This document shows, in pieces, positions 1 to 9,500 of a stretch of 64,000 bases of DNA (position 1 is its first letter; each line of letters begins with the position of its first letter). Under the pieces are notes generated by a model. That model made no database searches. It saw nothing but the letters and a program-made list of their open reading frames with translations, and was not told the DNA's origin. Source of the DNA: Morinoia aosen (lineage: Eukaryota; Arthropoda; Malacostraca; Amphipoda; Talitridae); the NCBI GenBank assembly GCA_030386875.1, contig JASJYW010000026.1:12542246-12606245 (forward strand), read 5' to 3'. The translations under genes and the position numbers were made by a program.

Positions 1-82
1 AATAAGTGAGATAAGTAATGACGTGAAGCCAAGTTCTCTGACTATAAAAGGCGTTAACGCTAAGAGTAATGTTGAAGGCTAG

Positions 83-3000
83 GTGGAGCTTGTCCTAAAG
101 TTAAAAAACGGTGTAAGTTTAAAGACAAATGCTTTAATAATTAAAGATGGTATTTACAATTATGACGTCATTATTGGGCGTGATTTATTAGACAAGAACC
201 CCGTTGTAGACTTAAAACAAAGATGTTTAATTATCAAAGACGAGAAAATCCCCTTTGCAGAGGTAAAACGACGAAAAAAGAGAAAGACAGAGTGTCTCGA
301 GTATTTAATAGAGAATACTGAGTGTCTCATGGCGGACACGATTACGTCCAGAGCTAAGAAAAAAGTCCTAAATAAGCTAAGAGAGAAGAGGACGTGCATT
401 GCTGAGAGAGCAGGCGAGGAAGTAAAAAGGGATGGTAAGAGAGAAAATCAGCCTGTTCGAGGCGTAGTTGCAGTTACCAATTCCTACACAAGGCCAAGGC
501 CGTTAAGAGTGCATACTCGACGAGTGGAGATTGCTCCTAATGTAATTTTGAAACATGTTGGACATGTTGGAAAGTGTAAAAATGGGGAATACATAATAAA
601 GAAAGCAACTTTAAAAGAAGGCATTTGTGTCGCAGAAGCGATTGTGAGAGTTAACAATAGGAGAAAGATTCCGTTGTTGTTAATTAATAGCTCCGACAGA
701 GCAATTGTTTTACCAGAGAATGCAATTATAAGTACCTTAGAAAAAGTGGAAAAGGATCACATTGAATCCGAAGTTTACTTGTCAGATGTACAAGGAGAAT
801 TAAAGGGAGGATTGAGTACCTTTGTGGAGGCAGCGAGTGTTGTTCAGGACAGTCATTTAGATGTCGAGAAGAAAGACACTAATAGTAAATCTGTCGGGAT
901 CACAGGAGTTGTCGACGAAGGGTACGTTTATGATTCCAAAGAAGTAGCCCGTGGTCGGCGGAAATTAAATAACGATGATATCAAGTGTAATGATGACGAA
1001 ATGAAGCCTGAATTGCTGAGTTTTTTGAATGAATTCAGAGACGTTATTACTATAGACAATGAATCGATTTCAGCTGCTGCGATTAAACCATACAAAATAC
1101 GTTTGAAACCTAACGTGGATGTCGTAAATGTCCCTCCCTATCGTTTTGCCCACCGTTACATGGAAGACTTGAAAGTCGTTAACGAAAAAATGTTAGACGA
1201 CGGAATTATTAGACCATCGATTTCAGCTTATAATTCACCGATAATTGTAGTTCATAAGAAAGATGGAACTATAAGTCCGGTAGTTGACTTTCGCAAAGTA
1301 AATGAGGTAATTCATGAAGAATCATTCCCGCTGCCGCGCGTGGACGACATTCTCTATAGTTTAAATTGTCAAAAATACTTTTCGGAATTAGATCTTCGTT
1401 CGGGATATCATAATATTACACTGACCGATGAGAGTAAGGAAATAACCGCATTTACAGTTGGTAGTAGAAAATACGAGTTCAACCGCTTACCATTCGGTTT
1501 AATAACCTCACCTGCATATTTCCAGTCAGTCATGACGCAAACGCTATCTCCTGTACTAGGAAAACTATCTTTCGTCTTTATGGACGACGTGCTCATATTT
1601 TCTAAGGAGAAGGCACAGCATCTTGCCGATATAAAAGTTGTACTTGAACTATTAAGAAACGCTAGATTGTCAATAAAAACGGAAAAATGCGAATTTTTCC
1701 GTGACGAGATTGAATATCTCGGACATTCCATTAGTGGAATGGGAACCAGAAGCACCGGTACTGACAAAGTAAAGAATTTAGACATTCCTAAGAATGTCAA
1801 GCAGTTACAATCATTCCTAGGTCTAGTAAATTTCTTTCGTAGGTACATAAAAAATTTTGCGAGTATCGCAAGCCCGCTCTATAATCTTCTGAAGAAAAAT
1901 GTTGAATTCAATTGGTCAAAGGATTGTCAAAACGCCTTTGAAAAACTAAGGGATGAGTTATGTGAACATACAACCTTAAGTCACCCAAACTTCGATCAAA
2001 ATTTTCATCTGTTTTGTGATGCATCGAATATAGGCATAGGAGCTGTTTTACTCCAGTCATCTACTGATAAAGTTCGGAACATGAGACCTGTCGCATTTTT
2101 CTCTAAAACGTTGAATTCCACCCAACGAAGATACTCAACAACTAAAAAGGAGATGTTTGCTATAGTTGAAGCATTGAAGTACTTTAAATATCTGGTTTTA
2201 GGCTATGATCTGGTCATTTACACCGATCATAAGCCTTTAGTTCCTTTATTTTCAAAGAAATTGCCTGAAGACAACACGCTCGCTAGATGGGATATTTATG
2301 TGCAAGCTTTTGATGCCAAACTAAAGTATTTTTCTGGGAAAGCGAATAGTGCCGCCGATGCATTAAGTAGATTAAATCATGACAAAAATCCCTTAACAGA
2401 AAGAGAACTATTAGAGTGTTCTGAATTAACCCCGGATGTAGAGACTTTTCCCGTTGTAACCAGGCTGCAAGCCGCTGCTGCGGGTAACAAATGTAACAAG
2501 CCCGTGACTGAGGAAGAGTTCGAGGAGACAATGCCAGGAAGTAAGGACGGAAGAAACAACAACAGTACTGCTGAACAACAAACAGACCCCAGACGTGAAC
2601 CCAGTGACTTTAATAGCAGACAGAAAACGAGCTTATGCAGACTGGATAACGTTAACAAGACTACAGACCATTCAAGTATTAACGACAACTGGTCGTTAGA
2701 CGAATTTAAACGTGAACAAGATAGTGATCCCTTTTGTTCTGAAATAAAGGACGCCCTAGAGAATGCAACAAAAGTTTCTAATACTGACATGAATGAATTT
2801 CTGATTATGAATGACATTTTGTATAAAAGACGAAGAATTGACAACAGACCCAGCACCATTCTGACTATTGTGGTGCCGTATACTCTGCTGCACAAGACAA
2901 TTCTATTCATCCATAATTTGTCCCATACAGATTTGAATCATACCTTGTTTAAGTTTATATTAAAATATTTTCATCCGTACGAACGGACAATTACACGCAA

Positions 3001-3919
3001 AATTGTTGAATCATGTGACATCTGTAAGATTCTAAAATCACGAATACCGATGCCGATTAAAATTCTAAATGCTCCAATTGGAACACGATGTTTTCAAACG
3101 GTCAGCATGGACTTCTACGGTCCATTAACAATGACAGACAATGGGAACAAATATATTCTTGTAATTATCGACCTATTTTCCCGTTTTGTTAAATTATATT
3201 CGACTAATGACCGACGTACAGAGACTGTTACAGACTGTCTATGGAATTTTTGCTGTTTGTTTGGTACCCCGGACGTGTTGTTATCCGACAATGCTGTAGA
3301 ATTTAAATCATCTAATGTGGGAAATTTCACAAAAGGACTTTCTATCTTGAAAAAGGAAGTTCTGGCATATTCCCCTTTTTCTAATGGCATTGTTGAGCAA
3401 TGTAATGGAAAAATTCGACACCTGCTCAAGTTATATCTAAATTTTCTTACTCATAATGAGTGGGATAGACTATTGGATATTGTGGAGAATTCAATCAACA
3501 ATAGTTTTAACGAAACTCTAGGCGATACACCCGCATACACGGTTTTCGGTAGAGATACGTGTGTGTATATCAGTTCTACTAATTTAGAAGACTTCAATGT
3601 TGCGACTACATATGAAGATGTTCACAAACAAAAATTTACCGAGTCATCTATTGTAGTGAACAATATAAGAAATGCGATCATTAACGCCACAATCGAAAGA
3701 ACTGCCTATAGAAATATGAAACGTCGCGATAAAAATTTAAAAGTGACGGACCGTGTACTAGTAAAAAATCATGCCAAAAAACACAAATTACAGCTAAATT
3801 TCTTAGGACCAGGTGTCATTGAAAGGATAGGCAAAAATTATGCAGATATTAAGATCGGTAACAAGATTATCCGATCGAATTTAAACTATGTGCTGCCTTT
3901 AGATAAGTTAAGAAGGTGA
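83..3919 (+). CDS. pol: pol polyprotein (protease C-terminal part, RT, RNase H, integrase), 5'-truncated by window edge
   Basis: The 1278-codon frame carries the replication and integration enzymes of family 1. Numbering from position 83: the protease C-terminal part (YDVIIGRDLL) is near residue 30; a variable, charged linker runs to about residue 310; RT has LDLRSGYHN and the FVFMDD box with Asp501-Asp502; RNase H has FCDAS (Asp646) and YTDHKPL. Integrase has a His944-His948-Cys978-Cys981 zinc motif and the triad Asp1010, Asp1069, Glu1105, with 35 residues between the last two. A GPY/F-like tail ends the protein, and I see no chromodomain. The same frame is open upstream from position 2 apart from a TAG at 80-82, so the GTG at 83 is not a true start. 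The aligned frame in family 2 reads through there. Copy B has the same TAG. Confidence 0.93.
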   Translation: MELVLKLKNGVSLKTNALIIKDGIYNYDVIIGRDLLDKNPVVDLKQRCLIIKDEKIPFAEVKRRKKRKTECLEYLIENTECLMADTITSRAKKKVLNKLREKRTCIAERAGEEVKRDGKRENQPVRGVVAVTNSYTRPRPLRVHTRRVEIAPNVILKHVGHVGKCKNGEYIIKKATLKEGICVAEAIVRVNNRRKIPLLLINSSDRAIVLPENAIISTLEKVEKDHIESEVYLSDVQGELKGGLSTFVEAASVVQDSHLDVEKKDTNSKSVGITGVVDEGYVYDSKEVARGRRKLNNDDIKCNDDEMKPELLSFLNEFRDVITIDNESISAAAIKPYKIRLKPNVDVVNVPPYRFAHRYMEDLKVVNEKMLDDGIIRPSISAYNSPIIVVHKKDGTISPVVDFRKVNEVIHEESFPLPRVDDILYSLNCQKYFSELDLRSGYHNITLTDESKEITAFTVGSRKYEFNRLPFGLITSPAYFQSVMTQTLSPVLGKLSFVFMDDVLIFSKEKAQHLADIKVVLELLRNARLSIKTEKCEFFRDEIEYLGHSISGMGTRSTGTDKVKNLDIPKNVKQLQSFLGLVNFFRRYIKNFASIASPLYNLLKKNVEFNWSKDCQNAFEKLRDELCEHTTLSHPNFDQNFHLFCDASNIGIGAVLLQSSTDKVRNMRPVAFFSKTLNSTQRRYSTTKKEMFAIVEALKYFKYLVLGYDLVIYTDHKPLVPLFSKKLPEDNTLARWDIYVQAFDAKLKYFSGKANSAADALSRLNHDKNPLTERELLECSELTPDVETFPVVTRLQAAAAGNKCNKPVTEEEFEETMPGSKDGRNNNSTAEQQTDPRREPSDFNSRQKTSLCRLDNVNKTTDHSSINDNWSLDEFKREQDSDPFCSEIKDALENATKVSNTDMNEFLIMNDILYKRRRIDNRPSTILTIVVPYTLLHKTILFIHNLSHTDLNHTLFKFILKYFHPYERTITRKIVESCDICKILKSRIPMPIKILNAPIGTRCFQTVSMDFYGPLTMTDNGNKYILVIIDLFSRFVKLYSTNDRRTETVTDCLWNFCCLFGTPDVLLSDNAVEFKSSNVGNFTKGLSILKKEVLAYSPFSNGIVEQCNGKIRHLLKLYLNFLTHNEWDRLLDIVENSINNSFNETLGDTPAYTVFGRDTCVYISSTNLEDFNVATTYEDVHKQKFTESSIVVNNIRNAIINATIERTAYRNMKRRDKNLKVTDRVLVKNHAKKHKLQLNFLGPGVIERIGKNYADIKIGNKIIRSNLNYVLPLDKLRR

Positions 3920-3981
3920 AATTGTCAACCTAGTTTGTAATTGTTCATTCTCAAATATTCCGAATTTGCCATTCCATATAT

Positions 3982-4055
3982 GCGTTCTATGAGTTTTTAG
4001 CTTATAAGTGCGTTCTATGAGTTTTTAGCTTGTAAGAGCGTTCTATGAGTTTCTT
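3982..4055 (+). repeat. 28-bp direct tandem repeat downstream of pol
   Basis: Units beginning gcgttctatgag start at 3982, 4010 and 4038, which is an exact 28-bp period. The third unit is partial. The repeat lies just after the pol stop in the non-coding spacer of family 1. I see no counterpart at the same place in family 2. Confidence 0.85.
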
Positions 4056-4129
4056 TCAAGATTTATGTATGTCTTGCGTTAGGAAATATTTTGTTGCGAA
4101 ACACCTTCAGAAGAGATGTTGAGCTTAGG

Positions 4130-4318
4130 ATGTTGTCATACTGTTATTGCGTCATCAAAGTTGTGTTCGTCAAGCCGTCAGCTAGAGTTGATAAACTGAG
4201 ATGCAATCTTGGAAATGTCAACACGAGAGTGCGAGCGCGAAGCCGCGAGATCTGCGCTTCTGCCGCAAATTGTTTGGCTACAATGCTAGGCAGTGTAGTT
4301 GAAATGAATGTGTCTTAA
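4130..4318 (+). CDS. doubtful small ORF between pol and ORF A (possible ORF C counterpart)
   Basis: This ORF of 62 codons begins at ATG 4130; the frame is open upstream to a TTG at 4091. It sits in the pol-to-ORF A spacer. It is rich in Cys and Arg with a hydrophobic start (MLSYCYCVIKVVFV). Its position, and a very weak resemblance at the ends (DVEL near the start and LG-VV near the end), recall the 83-aa ORF at 50365-50616 in family 2. The similarity is too faint to prove homology, so the ORF may be chance. No function can be assigned. Confidence 0.25.
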   Translation: MLSYCYCVIKVVFVKPSARVDKLRCNLGNVNTRVRARSREICASAANCLATMLGSVVEMNVS

Positions 4319-4503
4319 TGAGAATGAAGCGTTGCCTTATTATGAAACGACAATTGCTTACTTAAACTTGTGGCCATGCTAATTTCCTGTGTCGTATCCT
4401 TTCAGATTCCTTGGGCGACTCCTGAACGATTCCAGAACATTGCACATTCCGACTCACAAGATACACTTGTTTAATTCCAATAATAATTCACTCATAAACC
4501 CCG

Positions 4504-4728
4504 ATGTGTAGCGGGGGACACGGTCAACTCTGGCGGCCGCAGGAAACAACGATAGTTTTCGGAATCAGGGTACCGAAAGAAGTATTGCAAGAAGCCTACT
4601 GCAACTTCACGGTGTTCCTGAACCTCGATTCCCCACTGCGTACTCGAATTCAAGTGTATGAATCCGGAGAACACGTCGAACTCGTGTTCATAATCAGAAT
4701 CGCTGCATTCCCAGCGAACATCCGGTGA
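4504..4728 (+). CDS. ORF A: conserved small accessory protein (74 aa), function unknown
   Basis: The frame starts at ATG 4504 (MCSGGHGQLW), the same MCS start as its homologue at 57797-58027 in family 2. By eye, about 48 of 74 residues are identical, including IVFGI, EAYC, FTVFLNL, SPLRT, VYE, ELVF and IAAFPA. That is at least as conserved as RT between the two families, which implies selection on the protein. Alternating hydrophobic and polar residues suggest a beta-rich fold. I see no signal peptide or membrane segment. Here the gene follows pol and precedes ORF B; in family 2 it lies between the primer-binding site and gag. I do not recognise the family. It would probably need a spliced or subgenomic RNA to be expressed from this position. 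Confidence 0.82.
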   Translation: MCSGGHGQLWRPQETTIVFGIRVPKEVLQEAYCNFTVFLNLDSPLRTRIQVYESGEHVELVFIIRIAAFPANIR

Positions 4729-4906
4729 AGAATTACGTTTTCTACATCAACGTGGTGCGCAGGGTTAGGGGGGGCGTGCTCAACCGTACACATTAACCAA
4801 CAATACTGTTGATTTATAAATTTATAATTTATTTTTCACATTTATGTGAATAAAATTAATCACAATTTTAATTCCCGCGCTGTTAGTCGCTTTGTTGCCC
4901 GCTAAA

Positions 4907-5233
4907 ATGGGAAATAAGGTGTCCAACCTTAATGTTGACACCATTTTAACTGCCATTAAGGCAAATAATGGTCAAATATCAGATGAACTAATCCGCCACA
5001 CAGAGGAGACGACAGTCGACCTCATCCCTGATCGATTGAGTGACATAATGTTGCTCCTTTACACAATAATCACAATTATAATTACTGTAATGGTGATTTA
5101 CATTAAACGAGATCTCAACAAAGTCATCGCAAGACTAAGTGGTGAGGACGTAGCATTGCGTCGATCTGCTTGGAAAGAAATCAGTAATAGTCCTAGGCAA
5201 ATAGTTGCACTTCCACCTCAAGTTAGCGCGTAA
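4907..5233 (+). CDS. ORF B: small N-myristoylation-type, single-pass membrane protein (108 aa)
   Basis: I chose ATG 4907 because MGNKVS is shared with the family-2 homologue (49961-50272); the open frame extends upstream only to TTG codons. Gly2 and Ser6 fit the N-myristoylation consensus. Residues 7-45 look helical and polar, residues about 46-70 form one strongly hydrophobic segment rich in Ile, Leu and Val, and a KR-rich stretch (YIKRDLNKV) follows it, which suggests a lipid-anchored single-pass membrane protein. The two homologues share MGNKVS, the LIPD/YLPD region and the membrane segment, with lower identity than ORF A. It is not a normal retroviral env: too short, with no signal peptide, furin site or cysteine pattern. 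A possible splice acceptor (GTTAG) lies about 20 bp upstream. Confidence 0.82.
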   Translation: MGNKVSNLNVDTILTAIKANNGQISDELIRHTEETTVDLIPDRLSDIMLLLYTIITIIITVMVIYIKRDLNKVIARLSGEDVALRRSAWKEISNSPRQIVALPPQVSA

Positions 5234-6223
5234 CGTTACAACGCTAGACTCCCACATTCTGAATCTGAATACCATAGATCAGAGTATCATGTTCCGATTA
5301 TCCAATCTCCAACGGAGTAGTAACGTTCCATGTCTTAGATTAATTCTATTTTATACGGAGAAAATCTCTATTATATACGGATTATGTATTCTATTTTATA
5401 GATTATTTTGTTCATGTATTCACGTCACGTGAAATATTGAGACGAAGTATTATATTGCGAATAAAAAAAAAACAAATTGCACGCTTGTAGTTTAGTTGAA
5501 TTGAAATATGTTAATTTAAATCGTAGGACGATTTGAATCCCATTCTACTTTTACCTTGCCAATTGTGGTAATGTAATGTATTAATGTGCGCATTTAAACC
5601 TCTTTTCTATATTTTTATGTAACATAGTCTTATGATGGATTCTTCCTTCTTTATTTCCAATTGCATTGAAAATTTTGTTCTCGAAATATGTTAATATGTT
5701 AATCCAAAATAAAAATTTTGTTCTCGATCTGACGGTAGGTGTCCAGTTTGTTCAAGAAAGTGTACCTTATGGAAAGGATTTATTAAGTACGCGTTTTGAT
5801 GTTTGATTTTGATATTTTGATGTGTTAATAAAATTGTGTGGTGTATCCATTTGTATCCGAAATATCTGGAGTATCCAAGAATTCTAAGAATCAATTGATA
5901 AATAACTTGATAATGAATGAACAAATTGTTTGAGCTAAGTGCGTAGAGTGATTATTTGGTTGATTTTGGGTAATAAATCTAGTATTGAATTGACACTAAA
6001 AATAATGTTTAACATGATGTAGGATTACCGTTGAAATTTGTTTATGATGACGGCAAAGGCCATACCTGCCTACCTCCGTTCATAATTCGGAAGCAATTTT
6101 GTCATACGTTCTGATCTGTGTGATTAACTTGACAAGTTGTAAGAGTTTTGATCGTCAAAGGATAATCAATGTGATTGATTGACGTTTTAAAAATATTTTT
6201 ATTGTAATAAAAAAATTTTGTGC
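5234..6223 (+). other. AT-rich 3' non-coding region of family 1, copy A
   Basis: This is about 1 kb between ORF B and the polypurine tract. It is AT-rich with stops in all frames and no recognisable protein. It contains a short direct repeat (aattttgttctcga near 5669 and 5713). Family 2 has a similar 1.5-kb AT-rich stretch at the same place, so a long 3' untranslated region is a shared trait. Confidence 0.7.
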
Positions 6224-6238
6224 TTGGGGGGTCCTAGA
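6224..6238 (+). promoter_or_regulatory. polypurine tract of family 1 (plus-strand primer)
   Basis: A G-rich run (ttggggggtcctaga) ends directly at the TGTGCG start of the 3' LTR. This is the expected place for the plus-strand priming site. Family 2 has a comparable G run followed by a few bases next to its 3' LTR. Confidence 0.75.
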
Positions 6239-6559
6239 TGTGCGCCCGCCAGGCATATAAATAGGATCGGCGAGATACATCGTCGTTCATTAGCGGTGGT
6301 TTGCCGTAGAGGTCGCATTTACAAACAGAAGCGTCGCTGTTCAGTAGCGGAAGCTCAGCTGTCGAGAAAGCATCTGTAGAGATCACAGATGCGCTATAGA
6401 AGTAACGAGATTACCTTCCGATCTAAAGATTCTCTACCAATTACGAAGCCTGTGTCAATTCTGAAGTAACAATAAAGGATAACCACGTTACTGCATCTGA
6501 TTCACTCCCGAACCTCATTCGCGTTAGTTTCGACCTGTATACTGAAAAGGGACGGAACA
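6239..6559 (+). repeat. 3' LTR of family 1, copy A (321 bp)
   Basis: The LTR begins TGTGCGCCCGCC and ends GGAACA. Both ends are defined by comparison with the 5' LTR of copy B (11568-11891), to which it is nearly identical apart from scattered one-base indels and a few substitutions. It holds a TATAAATA box (6256-6263), an initiator-like TCATT about 31 bp downstream (6287-6291) and an AATAAA poly(A) signal (6471-6476). It is followed by ACCG and then an uninterrupted satellite monomer. Confidence 0.92.
6256..6291 (+). promoter_or_regulatory. LTR core promoter (TATA box plus initiator), family 1
   Basis: TATAAATA at 6256-6263 is followed about 31 bp later by TCATT, which resembles the arthropod initiator. 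The same pair occurs in copy B at 11585 onward. In a 3' LTR it could only drive readout into the satellite; in the 5' LTR it would drive the genomic RNA. Confidence 0.6.
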
Positions 6560-6563
6560 ACCG
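6560..6563 (+). other. target-site duplicate ACCG, right of copy A
   Basis: ACCG directly follows the LTR end GGAACA and is part of the satellite sequence gtcgaccgtgg. The same ACCG precedes the 5' LTR of copy B at 11563-11566, with one extra G that may be an indel. Confidence 0.65.
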
Positions 6564-9500
6564 TGGAATCGGCTAAATATGCACTTTCCGCCTTTGTCGC
6601 CACGGGAAACAACAAACGACGTAATTTTCACCGCATTCGGCCTAGGAATGGCCCAAAACAAGCATTTTAGCTCTGTCGACCGTGGGAACGGCTAAATATG
6701 CACTTTCCACCTATGTCGCCACGGGAAACAGCAAACGACGTGAATTTCTCCGCATTCGGCCTAGGAATGGCCCAAAACACGCATTTTAGCTCTGTCGACC
6801 GTGGTATCGGCTAAATATGCACTTTCCGCCTATGTCGCCACGGGAAACAGCAAACGACGTGATTTTCACTGTATTCGGCCTAGCAATGGCCCAAAACACG
6901 CATTTTAGCTCTGTCGACCGTGGAATCGGCTAAAATGCACTTTCCGATTATGTCGCCAAGGGAAACAGCAAACGACGTGATTTTCACCGCATTCGGCCTA
7001 GGAATGGCCCAAAACACGCATTTTAGCTCTGTCGACCGTGGAATCGGCTAAATATGCACTTTCCGCCTATGTCGCCACGGAAAACAGCAAACGACGTGAT
7101 TTTCACCGCATTCGGCCTAGGAATGGCCCACAACACGCATTTTAGCTCTGTCGACCGTGGAAACGGCTAAATATGCACTTTCCGCCTATGTCGCCACGGG
7201 AAACAGCAAACGACGTGATTTTAACCGCATTCGGCCTAGGAATGGCCCAAAACACGCATTTTAGCTCTGTCGACCGTGGAATCGGCTAAATATGCACTTT
7301 CCGCCTATGTCGCCACGGGAAACAGCAAACGACGTGATTTTCACCGCATTCGGCTTAGGTATGGCCCAAAACACGCATTTTAGCTCTGTCGACCGTGGAA
7401 TCGGCTAAATATGCACTTTCCGCCTATGTCGCCACGGGAAACAGCAAACGACGTGATTTTCACCGCATTCGGCCTAGGAATGGCCCAAAACACGCATTTT
7501 AGCCCTGTCGACCGTGGAATCGGCTAAATATGCACATTCCGCCTATGTCGCCACGGGAAACAGCAAACGACTTGATTTTCACCGCATTCGGCCTAGGAAT
7601 GGCCATAAACACGCATTTTAGCCGTGTCGACCGTGGAATCGGCTAAATATGCACTTTCCGCCTATGTCGCCACGGGAAACAGCAAACGACGTGATTTTCA
7701 CCGCATTCGCCCTAGGAATGGCCCAAAACACGCATTTTAGCTCTGTCGACCGTGGAATCGGCTAAATATGCACTTTCCGCCTATGTCGCCACGGGAAACA
7801 GCAAACGACGTGATTTTCACCGCATTCGGCCTAGGAATGGCCCACAACACGCATTTTAGCTCTGTCGACCGTGGAAACGGCTAAATATGCACTTTCCGCC
7901 TATGTCGCCAAGGGAAACAGCAAACGACGTGGTTTTCACCGCATTCGGCCTAGGAATGGCCCAAAACACGCATTTTAGCTCTGTCGACCGTGGAAACGGC
8001 TAAATGTGTACCTTCCGCCTATTTCGCCATGGGAAACAGCAAACGACGTGATTTTCACCGCATTCGGCCTAGGAATGGCCCAAAACACGCAATTTAGCTC
8101 TGTCGACCGTGGAATCGGCTAAATATGCACTTTCCGCCTATGTCGCCACGGGAAACAGCAAACGACGTGATTTTCACCGCATTCGGCCTAGGAATGGCCC
8201 AAAACACGCATTTTAGCTCTGTCGACCGTGGAATCGGCTATATATGCACTTTTCGGCCTATGTCGCCACGGGAAACAGCAAACGACGTGATTTCACCGCA
8301 TTCGGCCTAGGAATGGCCCAAAACACGCATTTTAGCTCTGTCGACCGTGGAATCGGCTAAATATGCACTTTCCGCATATGTCGCCACGGGAAACAGCAAA
8401 CGACGTGATTTTCACCGCATTCGGCCTAGGAATGGCCCAAAACACGCATTTTAGCTCGGTCGACTGTGGAATCGGCTAAATATGCACTTTCCGCCTATGT
8501 CGCCACGGGGAAACAGCAAACGACGTGATTTTCACCGCATTCGGCCTAGGAATGGCCCAAAACACGCATTTTAGCTCTGTCGACCGTGGAAACGGGCTGG
8601 AATATGCACTTTCCGCCTATGTCGCCAAGGGAAACAGCAAACGACGTGATTTTCACCGCATTCGGCCTAGGAATGGCCCAAAACACGCATTTTAGCTCTG
8701 TCGACCGTGGAAACGGCTAAATGTGCACTTTCCGCCTATGTCGCCACGGAAGCAGCAAACGACGTGATTTTCACCGCATCGGCCTAGGAATGGAACAAAA
8801 CACGGATTTTAGCTCTGTCGACCGTGGAGGAACGGCTAAATATGCACTTTCCGCCTATGTCGTCAAGGGAAACAGCAAACGACGTGATTTTCACCGCATT
8901 CGGCTAGGAATGGCCCAAAACACGCATTTTTAGCTCTGTCGACCGTGGAAACGGCTAAATATGCTTTTCCGCCTATGTCGCCACGGGAAACAGCAAACGA
9001 CGTGATTTTCACCGCATTCGGCCTAGGAATTGCCAAAAACACGCATTTTAGCTCTGTCGACCGTTGGAATCGGCTAAATATGCACTTTCCGCCGATGTCG
9101 CCACGGGAAACAGCAAACGACGTGATTTTCACCGCATTCGGCCTAGGAATGGCCCAAAACACGCATTTTAGCTCTGTCAACCGTGGAATCGGCTAAATAT
9201 GCACTTTCCGCCTATGTCGCCACGGGAAACAGCAAACGACGTGATTTTCACCGCATTCGGCCTAGGAATGGCCCAAAACACGCATTTTAGCTCTGTCGAC
9301 CGTGGGAACGGCTAAATATGCACTTTCCGCCTATGTCGTCAAGGGAAACAGCAAACGACGTCATTTTCACCGCATTCGGCCTAGGAATGGCCCAAAATAC
9401 GCATTTTAGCTCTGTCGACCGTGGAATCGGCTAAATATGCACTTTCCGCCTATGTCGCCACGGGAAACAGCAAACGACGTGATTTTCACCGCATTCGGCC

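Larger units (their letters stand above)
1..6559 (+). mobile_element. Ty3/Gypsy LTR retrotransposon, family 1, copy A (5' part outside window)
   Basis: The left edge cuts the element inside the protease part of pol. What remains, in order, is pol, a 28-bp tandem repeat, small ORFs (a doubtful one at 4130, ORF A at 4504, ORF B at 4907), an AT-rich 3' region, a G-rich polypurine tract and a 321-bp 3' LTR (6239-6559) that abuts satellite DNA. Domain order protease-RT-RNase H-integrase places it in Ty3/Gypsy. No env-like ORF is visible. Joined in outline with copy B (11568-16832), which supplies the 5' half, the family would be about 9.8 kb long. A premature TAG at 80-82 suggests this copy is not autonomous. 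Confidence 0.93.

Noticed and set aside
1408..3429. Minus-strand frames inside family-1 pol
   Set aside because: They overlap conserved RT and integrase codons and show no protein similarity of their own.
3700..3919. Chromodomain at the end of integrase
   Set aside because: The C-terminal tail has a GPY/F-like module but stops soon after, without the aromatic pattern of a chromodomain. The same holds for 50991-51200.
3920..6238. env gene of an errantivirus
   Set aside because: The region after pol holds only ORFs of about 60-108 codons; none has a signal peptide, cleavage site or the length of an envelope protein. The same is true of 48.4-51.0 kb.
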